Source: Trebonia sp050013875 (GTDB taxonomy: Bacteria; Actinomycetota; Actinomycetes; Streptosporangiales; Streptosporangiaceae). From it: a DNA stretch of 64,000 nt. The notes beneath the pieces were generated by a model. The model worked only from the letters and a program-made list of their open reading frames with translations, searched no databases and was not told the DNA's origin. Below are positions 41,922-51,300 of this stretch, one piece after another. The stretch's first letter is position 1, and each line of letters starts with the position of its first letter. The position numbers and the translations under genes were made by a program. Where the stretch lies: assembly GCA_050013875.1 (NCBI GenBank), contig JBEKEK010000035.1, positions 1 to 64,000 of the forward strand. Reading direction: 5' to 3'.

Positions 41922-42803
41922 TTACGGCTTGAGCGGCGGGTTGGCAGGATCGAACAGGTCGCGCTCCTTCAGCCAGCCGTACAGCGGGGTGTCCTCCGGG
42001 TAGTGGCCCCAGTGGTGGTCGCCATCGCCGGGACGGATCCCGCCGAGCAGCTGACGCTGGACGGGGTTGATCTGGTCCGCCCAGTCGGCCGACCAAATGC
42101 CGTCGTTCTCGTCCCGCATCGCGATCCAGCGGTACGTGTAGCCGACGAACATGGCCTTGCGGGTGAACGTCGAGTAGTTGTCCGAGCGGGCGTGCCAGAG
42201 CCGCCGGTCGAACAGCACGACGTCGCCGGGGTTGGCGGTCACCTCGATCGCACCGTCCGGGTCAGGCCATTCGACGTCACGCCGCGGCGGCCCGGAGATC
42301 CAGTTGGTCAGGTGGCTGCCCGGGACGACCTTGAAGTTGCCGCGGCCGGTCTCGGACACGTCGGAGAGCCAGAACGCGAGCTTGATCGACATCCGCGGCC
42401 GCGGGTTGGTCTCGATCTCACGGTTCTGCCGGCCGCCGTCCTGGTGCCACTCGAACCGGAACGGCCGCTTCGTCGGCAGCGGCGGGTGCACATCCAGGTG
42501 CGAGTGGTACGCGTGAATGTTCCAGCCCATGATCGACCAGATGTAGGGGAACGTCACCGGGTGGTCGAGCAGGCCGATCGCCTCGGGGCAGTTCGCGACG
42601 GCGCTGAGCTGGTGCAGAGAGGCGCCCGGCTGGATCTGGCCGTCCGCCTCGGCCGCCCGGTACACCCGGTCAAGAGCATCCCGGTAGTGATCAACCTCGT
42701 CCTGCGTGAGGGCGCCGGGGATGATCAGGTACCCGTTCCTGTCGAACTCCGCCCGCTGCGCGGCCAGGTCCGCGCTTGTTGTGCTCGCCACCGTGATTGA
42801 CAT
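41922..42803 (-). CDS. Phytanoyl-CoA dioxygenase (PhyH) family protein
   Basis: A 293-residue Fe(II)/2-oxoglutarate oxygenase. The iron-binding His and Asp are in FEWHQDGGRQN, the second His in DRRLWHARSDN, and Arg follows in STFTRKAMFVGYT. VPGSHLTNW is a further typical piece. It oxidises a small molecule or lipid; the substrate is not readable. It stands alone, convergent to PP2C across two hairpins. ATG 42803 is accepted because it begins with a normal soluble N-terminus. Confidence 0.88.
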   Translation of the reverse strand: MSITVASTTSADLAAQRAEFDRNGYLIIPGALTQDEVDHYRDALDRVYRAAEADGQIQPGASLHQLSAVANCPEAIGLLDHPVTFPYIWSIMGWNIHAYHSHLDVHPPLPTKRPFRFEWHQDGGRQNREIETNPRPRMSIKLAFWLSDVSETGRGNFKVVPGSHLTNWISGPPRRDVEWPDPDGAIEVTANPGDVVLFDRRLWHARSDNYSTFTRKAMFVGYTYRWIAMRDENDGIWSADWADQINPVQRQLLGGIRPGDGDHHWGHYPEDTPLYGWLKERDLFDPANPPLKP

Positions 42804-43020
42804 GTCTCACCTGTTCCTCAGTCACCGAAGTCTAAGAGATGTTCAGTCCTGGGGCACCGAACATTGGGGGGCCGCAGGTACGAGACAGCTTAGGAGAACG
42901 TAGCCGACTCAAGTGGGTGCATAGCGCACTCGGCCCGAGCTCACCTGCTGCCGCTGCCGCCCCCTGGAGCCCCGGTACCGCGGCCTGGGGCGAGCCTTGC
43001 CGGGAAACCATCACCCGAAC

Positions 43021-43036
43021 GTAACCGCGAGGAAAC
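43021..43036 (+). promoter_or_regulatory. GlnR-like box upstream of the glutamine synthetase
   Basis: GTAAC-N6-GAAAC, the arrangement known for actinobacterial GlnR sites, 106 bp before the GTG. An inverted pair GAAAC and GTAAC follows at 43048-43062. The remainder of the 339-bp gap 42804-43142 shows no gene. Only the GTAAC-N6-GAAAC part is a full match. Confidence 0.5.
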
Positions 43037-43142
43037 TCGGCGCGGGCGAAACGCCTGGTAACGTGGCCAAACCACCGGCACCGCGAGCCAGCAGTCGCCC
43101 TGACCGATGAACCAACAGCGAGCAGCGTTTAAGGTGATAGCC

Positions 43143-44504
43143 GTGGACAGGCAGGAAGAATTCGTGCTGCGCACGCTAGAAGAGCGGGATATTCGTTTTG
43201 TCCGGCTCTGGTTCACCGACGTGCTCGGTGCGCTCAAGTCCGTCGCGGTCGCCCCCGCTGAACTCGAGGGCGCGTTCGCGGACGGCATCGGCTTCGACGG
43301 CAGTGCCATCGAGGGTTTCGCGAGGGTTCACGAATCGGACATGATCGCCCGTCCCGACCCGGCGACCTTCCAGTTGCTGCCGTGGCGGGGCGAGTACCCG
43401 GGGGTGGCCCGGATGTTCTGCGATATCCTGCTGCCCGACGGCTCCCCGAGCTACGCCGACCCCCGCTGGGTGCTCAAGCGCAACCTCTCCAAGGCCAGCG
43501 AGATGGGCTTCACCTTCTACACGCACCCGGAGATCGAGTTCTTCCTGCTCCGTGATCGCCCGGAGATCGGCTCGATCCCGGTCCCGGTCGACTCCGGCGG
43601 CTACTACGACCACATCCCGCACAGCATCGCGCACGACTTCCGCCGCACCAGCATCACGATGCTCGAGGCGATGGGGATTTCCGTCGAGTACAGCCACCAC
43701 GAGGGCGCCCCCGGCCAGCAGGAGATCGACCTGCGCTACGCCGACGCGCTGACCACCGCCGACAACATCATGTCCTTCCGCCTGATCATGAAGGAAGTCG
43801 CGATGGAGCAGGGCGTCTGGGCGACGTTCATGCCCAAGCCCTTCACCGAGTACCCAGGTTCCGGCATGCACACCCACATCTCGCTCTTCGAGGGCGACCA
43901 GAACGCCTTCTACGAGGCGGGCGCGGAATACCAGCTCTCGAAGACGGCCCGCGCGTTTATCGCCGGCCTGCTGCGGCACGCCCCGGAAATCACCGCCGTC
44001 TGCAACCAGTGGGTGAACTCCTACAAGCGCCTCTGGGGCGGCGCCGAGCGCACCGCCGGCGCCGGCGGCGAGGCCCCCGCCTACGTCTGCTGGGGCCACA
44101 ACAACCGCTCCGCCCTGGTCCGGGTCCCGATGTACAAGCCGCAGAAGGGCAACTCCACCCGTTTGGAATTCCGCTCGGTGGACGCGGCCTGCAACCCCTA
44201 CCTGGCCTTCTCGGTCATGCTGGCCGCGGGCCTCAAGGGCATCGAGAAGGACTACGAGCTCCCCGCGGGCGCCGAGGACGACGTATGGGCCCTGACCAGC
44301 TCAGAACGCCGCGCGCTTGGCATCAAGCCGCTCCCCTCGGACCTCAACGAGGCCATCCGGGTCATGGAATCCAGCGACCTGGTAGCGGAAACCCTCGGCG
44401 AGCACGTCTTCGACTTCTTCCTCCGCAACAAGCGCGAAGAATGGTCCGAATACCGCCGCCAGGTAACCCGCTACGAACTAGACCGCTACCTCCCCATCCT
44501 CTAA
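43143..44504 (+). CDS. glnA2: Type-I glutamine synthetase, GlnA2-like
   Basis: 453 residues from GTG 43143 (MDRQEEFVLRTLEERDIRFV), the same start as I recall for the M. tuberculosis GlnA2; the frame is open to 43107. It has the catalytic segments GFDGSAIEGFARV, HPEIEFFLL, HHEGAPGQQEIDLRYADAL, GSGMHTHISLF and NRSALVRVPMY. The short form without the GlnA1-type insertion is clear. Its position before glnE matches the mycobacterial glnA-glnE neighbourhood. The adenylylation segment NPYLAFSVMLAAG is followed by a short end. Confidence 0.92.
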   Translation: MDRQEEFVLRTLEERDIRFVRLWFTDVLGALKSVAVAPAELEGAFADGIGFDGSAIEGFARVHESDMIARPDPATFQLLPWRGEYPGVARMFCDILLPDGSPSYADPRWVLKRNLSKASEMGFTFYTHPEIEFFLLRDRPEIGSIPVPVDSGGYYDHIPHSIAHDFRRTSITMLEAMGISVEYSHHEGAPGQQEIDLRYADALTTADNIMSFRLIMKEVAMEQGVWATFMPKPFTEYPGSGMHTHISLFEGDQNAFYEAGAEYQLSKTARAFIAGLLRHAPEITAVCNQWVNSYKRLWGGAERTAGAGGEAPAYVCWGHNNRSALVRVPMYKPQKGNSTRLEFRSVDAACNPYLAFSVMLAAGLKGIEKDYELPAGAEDDVWALTSSERRALGIKPLPSDLNEAIRVMESSDLVAETLGEHVFDFFLRNKREEWSEYRRQVTRYELDRYLPIL

Positions 44505-44606
44505 CCCGAGATTCAAAACCAGGATCATCCCGAACGGTCGCGGCTGTCCCCAGGTCGCAACCAAATACTCTTCAAGGACTTCTGGTGTGGCCGCGTACTC
44601 GTCCGG

Positions 44607-44936
44607 TCAGACAATGAAGAGATGCAAGTACCGGCTGATCGTGGCCAAGGCGTCGTCGCTGACCGTGCCCAACTGTCGTCCTGCTCGTTCGTTGGACATA
44701 GCTCGAACCTGCTCGGTCATAGCGTACGAGACCTGCTTCAGCCCGGTGTGGACGTCGGCTGGGATCTCGATGTGGTGCTCTAGGCCGCGGTATCGGGTAG
44801 TGAGCGGGATCGCGATGAAGAGGCCAGGCACTGCGGCGTAGCGTGGATGAGATACCACGACCACAGGGCGTACACCGCCCTGCTCGCGGCCGGCGACCGG
44901 ATTCAGGTCGCAAAGCAGGACGTCGCCGCTGGTCAT
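44607..44936 (-). CDS. mazF: MazF/PemK-type toxin endoribonuclease
   Basis: 109 residues with GDVLLCDLNPVAGREQGG, GVRPVVVVSHPRY and FIAIPLTTRYRG, the MazF core. The C-terminal helix carries the conserved QVSYAMTEQVRAMS. MazF toxins cut mRNA at short motifs. The ATG overlaps the stop of the antitoxin gene (ATGA, 44933-44936). Codon use is slightly less GC-rich than neighbours, which fits a mobile module. Confidence 0.9.
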   Translation of the reverse strand: MTSGDVLLCDLNPVAGREQGGVRPVVVVSHPRYAAVPGLFIAIPLTTRYRGLEHHIEIPADVHTGLKQVSYAMTEQVRAMSNERAGRQLGTVSDDALATISRYLHLFIV

Positions 44937-45193
44937 GAGTTGTACTCCGGGTACTCCTCGGCTGCGCTAGTGGCGAGGCCGCCAAGGTCTGCACCGGTCC
45001 ATTCAGCCGTCTCATCGCGGTACGCCGTGAACTCTGCCTCGTTGGCTGCGAGCCGCCGATAGCCGGCCTCGATGCCTTGCCACATGAGGTCGTCGAGCAT
45101 GGCGCTCAGCTCCGCACCCAGGCTCCGGCCGTGCGCGTGCGCGCGGGCGGCAAGCCTGTCCCGGATCTCGCTCTCCACGCGAATCGTCGTCAT
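44933..45193 (-). CDS. Ribbon-helix-helix antitoxin of the MazF pair
   Basis: 86 residues from ATG 45193. The N-terminus TTIRVESEIRDRLAARAHAHGRSLGAELSAML is an RHH DNA-binding domain; the acidic tail (EAEFTAYRDETAEWTGADL) would wrap the toxin. The frame continues to 45274 but the palindrome and -10-like TATACT lie just upstream of 45193, so this start is favoured. It autorepresses, inferred from the family. Confidence 0.82.
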   Translation of the reverse strand: MTTIRVESEIRDRLAARAHAHGRSLGAELSAMLDDLMWQGIEAGYRRLAANEAEFTAYRDETAEWTGADLGGLATSAAEEYPEYNS

Positions 45194-45206
45194 AGCCACG
45201 ATTGAA

Positions 45207-45227
45207 GTATACGGCTTCGGCGTATAC
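45207..45227. promoter_or_regulatory. Antitoxin operator and promoter
   Basis: GTATACG-GCTTCGG-CGTATAC, a palindrome with perfect 7-bp arms, 13 bp before the antitoxin ATG. On the minus strand it contains the -10-like TATACT (45206-45211), so binding there would block the promoter and the transcript would be nearly leaderless. Confidence 0.65.
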
Positions 45228-45403
45228 GCACCGCGGGCACGGTGCAGGGCAGTGTTACGTTTCAGCTGTGTCATGATCGCAGTGTGTCACCTCAGTCTGA
45301 CATTCTGAGGGAACTTAGCAATTAGCACACGAAATCGTTAAATGGCATCTATTTGCGCTTTGGCGGCTGGGCGTCGACAGCCCCGCGCCGGTCCCGACGG
45401 GCC

Positions 45404-46120
45404 TCAGGCTGGGCTGATCGAGATCGACCCGACGTCCGAGCTCGCGTTAATCGCGTAAGCCGAGCGTGCGGAGTTGCGCACGGTGATCGTCGACGTGCCG
45501 ACGAAGGTGTGGGTGCTGATCTTGTAAGCGACCGACCCGGGCATGGTCAGCGCGATGGCGCCGACCTTAGTCGACGCGTCCAGCGAACGCGGCGCGGCCG
45601 AGCACGTCGCGATGATCCCGCCCGCGTCCGACTTGAGGCTCACCTCGGCCGAGCCGAGATTCACCGCCGTGATCAGCCCGGAGCTGGTCTGCGCGGTCGC
45701 CGCGCCGGCCAGCGAGGTCAGTGTGATCGCGCCCGCGCCGGCCGAAGCCCGGACCGCCACGTCGCGCGGCACCTGGATGGTGTAGGAAATGCTGCAGGAG
45801 AGTTCGGTCGCGCAGCCGTAAGAGAGCGTCAGCGTGGTCCCGTTCAGCACCTGCCTGGGCACCGGCGGCTTCGTTGAGTACAACGCCTGCTCGGACACGC
45901 GAACGGTCGACCGGTTGGCCCCGGTGACGTCGACGGACCCGCTGCCACCGTCGATGACCAGGGTCGTCACCCGGCTGCTGATCGTGAAGGACTTCGCCGC
46001 CGGGTAGTGCGCGGAGCCGCCAAGCTTGCCGAGCGCGCCACACCCGGCCAGCGCGAGCACCGCGGGAAGGACGGCGCACGCGACGGCGGCGCCGGCGGCC
46101 AGCCGCGAGCGAGGGGTCAT
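45404..46120 (-). CDS. Lipoprotein with DUF4097-like beta-repeat domain
   Basis: 238 residues with a lipoprotein signal (lipobox LALAGC at about residue 27). The rest is a beta-solenoid-like pattern of DUF4097 type: VTTLVIDGGSGSVDVTG, ITLTSLAGAATAQTSSG, ITAVNLGSAEVSLKSDAG. The family is common on actinobacterial surfaces with unknown role. The gap 45275-45403 next to it holds no gene and is AT-richer than average. Confidence 0.75.
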   Translation of the reverse strand: MTPRSRLAAGAAVACAVLPAVLALAGCGALGKLGGSAHYPAAKSFTISSRVTTLVIDGGSGSVDVTGANRSTVRVSEQALYSTKPPVPRQVLNGTTLTLSYGCATELSCSISYTIQVPRDVAVRASAGAGAITLTSLAGAATAQTSSGLITAVNLGSAEVSLKSDAGGIIATCSAAPRSLDASTKVGAIALTMPGSVAYKISTHTFVGTSTITVRNSARSAYAINASSDVGSISISPA

Positions 46121-46405
46121 ATCTCAGCATTCTCCCACCCGAACCGCGGGAAAGAACCGTCTGAAGACCGACGTCGGCCAGCGGTCAGTCGGCGCCCCGC
46201 CGTGCCGAAGATTGCCGCCTAGTCATCATGGTCTTATGGCCCACCGGGTCATTAGATGGAACCCTGTGGGCCACAGGGACGGCATGCCGGGCCGCGATTC
46301 CTGCCTTGTGGCCCACGATCGCGCCCGAAGCCTCTATCGGGGATAACAGCAAGAAGAGCCAAGCTTCCCGAACGCACGCGTGGTTCCACGGCCCCCGGCC
46401 GGCAA
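46121..46405. other. Intergenic region with GTGGCCCAC-type inverted boxes
   Basis: A perfect 17-nt palindrome CCCTGTGG-G-CCACAGGG lies at 46262-46278. Related boxes TATGGCCCACCGG (about 46234) and TTGTGGCCCACGA (about 46306) surround it. ATAACAGCAAGAAG (46343-46356) also occurs at 56642-56655. Short open frames here look like chance, since they use three repeats of the same box. Confidence 0.45.
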
Positions 46406-48265
46406 TCACTCCTCGAAGCGCCCGCCCAGATACCGGGCGAGGAACCGTTCGGCCGCCGTGTAGAACTTGATCCGGTTCTCCGGCTTGGCGAAGCCGTGCC
46501 CCTCGTCGGGGAAGAGCATGTACTCGTAGTCAATCCCGGCGGCCTTCAAGGCGGCGACGATCTGCTCGGACTCGTCCTGCTTGACCCGCGGGTCGTTGGC
46601 CCCCTGCGCGATCAGCAGCGGGATGCGGATGTCGTGCGCCCGCGACAGCGGCGACCGGGACCAGAGGAACTCCGCGTCGGTCTCCGGGTTGCCGACCCGC
46701 CGGTACATCTGCGCGATCATCGGCACCCAGTACGGCGGGATCGTCTCGAGCAGGGTCTTCAGGTTCGACGGCCCGACGATGTCCACCGCGCAGCAGAAGA
46801 CATCGGGCGTGAACGCCGCCCCGACCAGCGCCGCGTACCCGCCGTAGGAGCCGCCGTAGATCGCCACCCTGGCCGGGTCCGCCCAGCCCTGGCCGACGAT
46901 GTAGCCGACCGCGTCGATCAGGTCGTCGTGCATCTTGGCGCCCCACTCGCGGTCACCGGCGGCGGTGAACGACTTGCCGTACCCGGTCGACCCCCGGTAG
47001 TTGACCTGGACGCAGAGGTAGCCGCGGTTGGCGAACCACTGTGCCTCCGGGTTATAGCCCCAGGTGTCGCGCACCTGCGGCCCGCCGTGCACGTCGATCA
47101 CGGCCGGCAGCGACGAGCGGTCCACCCCCGGCGGGAACGTCAGGTACCCGTGAATGACGAGCCCGTCGCGCGCGGCGAAGCTGAACGGCTCCATCGCCGC
47201 GAGCGTGTACCCCGACAGCTCCGGCCGGGCCTCGAACAGCAGCTTGCCCGACTTCGCGGAGCGGTCGTACATGAAGTACGTGACCGACCCGGCATCGGCG
47301 TTGAACGCGATCAGCCAGGTGGCGTCGGCGTCGTCGCGCCCGGAGATGCTCGGGTCACCCGGGTGCAGGGCCCTGATCGCCCGCAGGTCGTCATCAACCG
47401 ACGGGTCGAGGACCAGGTACTCCATCCGGTCCTTGAGCACCAGCACGATCTGCGGTTCCTGCGTGTCCGGGTGCAGTACGACGCCGGCCACGTCCGCCGC
47501 CGGGTCTGCCGCCAGCAGCGTCTCGTCGCCGGTGGCGAGGTCGACCCGCGTGAGCCGCGCGGTGTCCGTTCCGGCGGCGGTGATCATCAGCATCGACCGC
47601 CCGTCCCCGCTGAACGAGACGACGTCGAACGATGTCACGTCCTCGGCGCCGATCGTCAGCAGCTGCCGCCAGTCCGACCCCGCGCCCGCGCCCGCGTCCC
47701 GCACTAGCACGTCGAGCGACCCGTCGGGCAGCGGCGCGATCGCGCACCGGACCACGAGGTCCTCGTCCGCCAGCCATCCGGCGTACCCCGGGTTCTCGAT
47801 CTCCTTGACCAGCTCGCCGGTGACCAGGTCCAGCCGGTACACATCATGCAGTTGCGGGTTGTCGGCGTTGATCCCGACCAGCACCTCGGTCGGCCGCCGC
47901 TTCGACGCCCCGATGATCGTCGCGTGGATCTTGTCGAACGGCGTCAGGTCGCGCCGTTCGAGCGACTCCACGTTCACGTCGTACAGCCGCCAGTTCTCAT
48001 CCCCGCCCACGTCCTGCAGGTACAGCAGGCGGCGTCCGTCGTGCGCCCAGGTGAACACGCGCACCCCGCGGTCGGTGTCCGCGGTGACCGGCCGCGCCGC
48101 CGCCCAGTCCACGCCGTCATCGGAGTCGCCGACCGGCGCGACCCACAGGTTGAGCACGCCATCAAGCGGCGCGATCCACGCCAGGAGGCGGCCGTCAGGG
48201 GAGATGCGCGGAGCGGTCCGCTCCGGGTTGCCGAAAAGCACGCTGCGCGGGATGAGATCAACCAT
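46406..48265 (-). CDS. S9-family (prolyl-oligopeptidase-like) peptidase
   Basis: A 619-residue protein with an N-terminal beta-propeller and a C-terminal alpha/beta hydrolase. Nucleophile Ser is in YGGSYGGYAALV, Asp in GANDPRVKQDE and His in FPDEGHGFAKP. HGGPQVRDTWGYNPEAQW is the oxyanion segment. It has no signal peptide, so it acts in the cytoplasm on peptides or acyl-aminoacyl substrates. It is divergent from glnE and 126 bp separate them. Confidence 0.9.
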   Translation of the reverse strand: MVDLIPRSVLFGNPERTAPRISPDGRLLAWIAPLDGVLNLWVAPVGDSDDGVDWAAARPVTADTDRGVRVFTWAHDGRRLLYLQDVGGDENWRLYDVNVESLERRDLTPFDKIHATIIGASKRRPTEVLVGINADNPQLHDVYRLDLVTGELVKEIENPGYAGWLADEDLVVRCAIAPLPDGSLDVLVRDAGAGAGSDWRQLLTIGAEDVTSFDVVSFSGDGRSMLMITAAGTDTARLTRVDLATGDETLLAADPAADVAGVVLHPDTQEPQIVLVLKDRMEYLVLDPSVDDDLRAIRALHPGDPSISGRDDADATWLIAFNADAGSVTYFMYDRSAKSGKLLFEARPELSGYTLAAMEPFSFAARDGLVIHGYLTFPPGVDRSSLPAVIDVHGGPQVRDTWGYNPEAQWFANRGYLCVQVNYRGSTGYGKSFTAAGDREWGAKMHDDLIDAVGYIVGQGWADPARVAIYGGSYGGYAALVGAAFTPDVFCCAVDIVGPSNLKTLLETIPPYWVPMIAQMYRRVGNPETDAEFLWSRSPLSRAHDIRIPLLIAQGANDPRVKQDESEQIVAALKAAGIDYEYMLFPDEGHGFAKPENRIKFYTAAERFLARYLGGRFEE

Positions 48266-48391
48266 GGCTCATGCCTATCACACCGCCGGACCCCGCTCGC
48301 GCGGCGCCGAGCGGTCTGCCCCGGCAACCGGAACCCGCACGTTACAGGCGTATTTCTCGGCAGTTCAGCCGCGCGGTATACGCTCATACCC

Positions 48392-51300
48392 GTGAGCGGC
48401 ACGCGTACTTCCCTGCCCGGCTGGCTGGCCAGGATGGGCTTTGCCGATGTGCCGAGGGCGGAACGCGAGCTCGTCTCCCTCGGCATCGCCACCGATGATC
48501 ATCCGCTGCTCGCCGCTCTCGCGCAGGCGGCCGATCCCGACCTCGCGCTCATCGGCCTGGCCCAGCTCGCCGAGCGGGACAAGGCCCTGATCAAGGGGCT
48601 GACAGCCGACGCCGGGTTCCGCACCAGGCTGATCGCCGTCCTCGGCGTCAGCAAGGCGCTGGCCGATCACCTCGCCAGGCACCCGGCCGACAGCGCCGTT
48701 CTCCGGGGCCGCGACGCCGACCGCCGTCCCGAGCCGGGGACGGTCAGGGACGAGCTCCTGCGGTCGGTCGGCGCCGACCCAGGCGACCGGGCGCCGGCCG
48801 CCGCCAAGGCGCGCGAAGACGCCAAAACCGACCCCGCCGCCCTGCTCGCCAGCGCCTACCGCCGCCGCGTCCTGCACCTGGCCGCCCGTGACCTGACCGG
48901 CGTCGCCACCTTCGATGAGGTCGCGGCGGAGCTCGCGGACCTCGCCGACGCCGTCCTCGACGCCGCCCTGGCGGTGGCCCGGGCCGAAGTCCCGGCCGAG
49001 GCGAAGTCGGCGGACGCCGCCTGCGCCCGGCTCGCGGTGGTGGCGATGGGAAAGTGCGGCGCCCGTGAGCTCAACTACGCCAGCGACGTGGACGTCATCT
49101 TCGTCGCCGAGCCCGCCGACGAGCAGACCACCGAGCAAGAGGCGCTCACCATGGCCACCAGGCTGGCCGCCGGGTTGATCCGTGTCTGCGAGCGCTCCAC
49201 CCCCGAGGGGGCCATCTTCCCGGTCGACCCCAACCTGCGGCCAGAGGGCCGCCAGGGCCCGCTCGTCCGCACCCTCGCCAGCCACCTGGCCTATTACGAC
49301 CGGTGGGCGAAGACCTGGGAGTTCCAGGCGCTGCTGAAGGCGCGGCCGGCGGCCGGCGACCGGGAGCTTGGGGAGCGGTACGCGAAGGCCGTCTCTCCCT
49401 TGGTCTGGCAGGTGGCGCAGCGCGAGAACTTCGTCGAGGACGTGCAGGCGATGCGCCGCCGCGTCGTCGCCACGCTGCCCAAGAACATGGCCGGGCGTGA
49501 GCTGAAGCTCGGTCCCGGCGGGCTCCGCGACATCGAGTTCGCCGTCCAGCTGCTCCAGCTGGTGCACGGCAGCACCGACGACCGGCTGCGCGTTCCCGGC
49601 ACGCTGCCGGCGCTGCAGGCGCTCGCCGACGGCGGCTACGTCGGCCGCGCCGACGCCGAGGAACTCGCGCAGGCCTACCGGTTCCTGCGCCAGACTGAGC
49701 ACCTGCTCCAGCTCTACCAGCTGCGCCGCACGCACACGCTGCCGACCGACCCGGCCGTGCTGCGCCGCCTGGGCCGGGCGCTGCGCAATTCACATTCACT
49801 AAATCCAGTCACCAGTAACGATCGCGTGGTTTCACCGGTCAAGCCGCCATCCGCCGCCCCCGTCCCGCACAGCATCCGGGTTGCCCCCTCCGGCCGCGCG
49901 CCCGCGCCGGAGGAGGCCTTCACGCAGGCCTGGACCAGGCATGCGCAGCAGGTCCGCCGCCTGCACGAGAAGCTGTTCTACCGGCCGCTGCTCGAAGCGG
50001 TCGCCAAGCTTCCCTCCGGCGCGGCCCGGCTTACCCCGGACGCGGCGCGCGCGCGGCTTGAGGCGCTCGGCTACCGCGACCCGGCCGGCGCGCTGCGGCA
50101 CATCGAGGCGCTCACCTCCGGGCTGCGCCGCCGCGCCGCGATCCAGCGGACATTGCTGCCTGTGCTGCTCGGCTGGTTCGCCGACGCGGCCGAGCCGGAC
50201 GCCGGGCTGCTCGCGTTCCGCCAGGTGAGCGAGGCGCTGGGGGAGACGCCCTGGTTCCTGCGGCTGCTGCGGGACGAGACGAAGGCCGCCGAGCGGATGG
50301 CGGCCGTACTCGCCTCCAGCCGCTACGCGACGGGACTGCTGCTGCGCGCACCGGAAGCCGTCGCGATCTTCGCCGACGACGCCGAGCTTGTCCCCAAGAC
50401 GGCCGACGCCCTCCGCGCGGAGATGATGGCCGCGACCAGGCGGCACGTCGCCGGCCTGGTTTCCGTCAGAGCAAGCCTCGACGGCAAGCCGGAGCCGGCC
50501 ATGGACATCCCGGCCGCGCCCGGCGGGCCCGGGCAACGCGCCCGCAGCGCGGCCGACGCCGAGCAGGCGGCGGTCGCCATCCGCTCGCTGCGCCGCCGCG
50601 AGCTGTTCCGGGTCGCCGCGTCGAACGTGCTCGGCCTGATCGGGCTGGCGGAGACGGCGGAGGCGCTGACCGCGATCACCTCGGCCACCCTGGATGCCGT
50701 CCTCACGGTCGCGATCGCGAAGATCGAGATGGAGCAGCGCACCCCGCTGCCCACCCGGTTCGCGGTGATCGCGATGGGCCGCTACGGCGGGCATGAATCG
50801 GGCTTCGGCAGCGACGCCGACGTGATCTTCGTGCACGACCCGCTGCCCGCCTCCGACGGGACCGGCGACCGCCGGGCGTCGGAGGCTGCGCAGGCGGTCG
50901 GCGCGGAGCTGCGCCGGCTGCTCTCGCTGCCCGCCCCCGACCCGCCGCTGCTGGTGGACGCCGGCCTGCGCCCGGAGGGCAAGCACGGCCCGCTGGTGCG
51001 CAGCCTCGCCGCCTGCCGTGCGTACTACGAGGGCCGCGCCGCCGCGTGGGAGCGCCAGGCGCTGCTGCGCGCCGAGTTCGCGGTCGGCGACGCCGCGCTC
51101 GGGGCGGAGTTCATCGCGGTCGCCGACCAGTTCCGTTACCCGGCCGACGGGCTGGACGAGCCTACCGTCCGCGAGATCCGGCGGATCAAGGCGCGCATGG
51201 AGTCGGAGCGGATCCCGCGCGGCACCGACCGGGCGCTGCACCTCAAGCTCGGTCCAGGCGGTCTGTCCGACGTGGAGTGGACGGCCCAGTTGCTGCAGCT

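Noticed and set aside
46185..46470. Short frames on both strands (74 and 80 codons)
   Set aside because: Their peptides only reflect three copies of the GTGGCCCAC box; no ribosome site and no composition typical of proteins here.
47846..48391. N-terminal extension of the glnE frame by 182 codons
   Set aside because: It runs opposite the S9 peptidase coding region, has low-complexity Arg/Val composition, and GlnE families start at the GTG at 48392.
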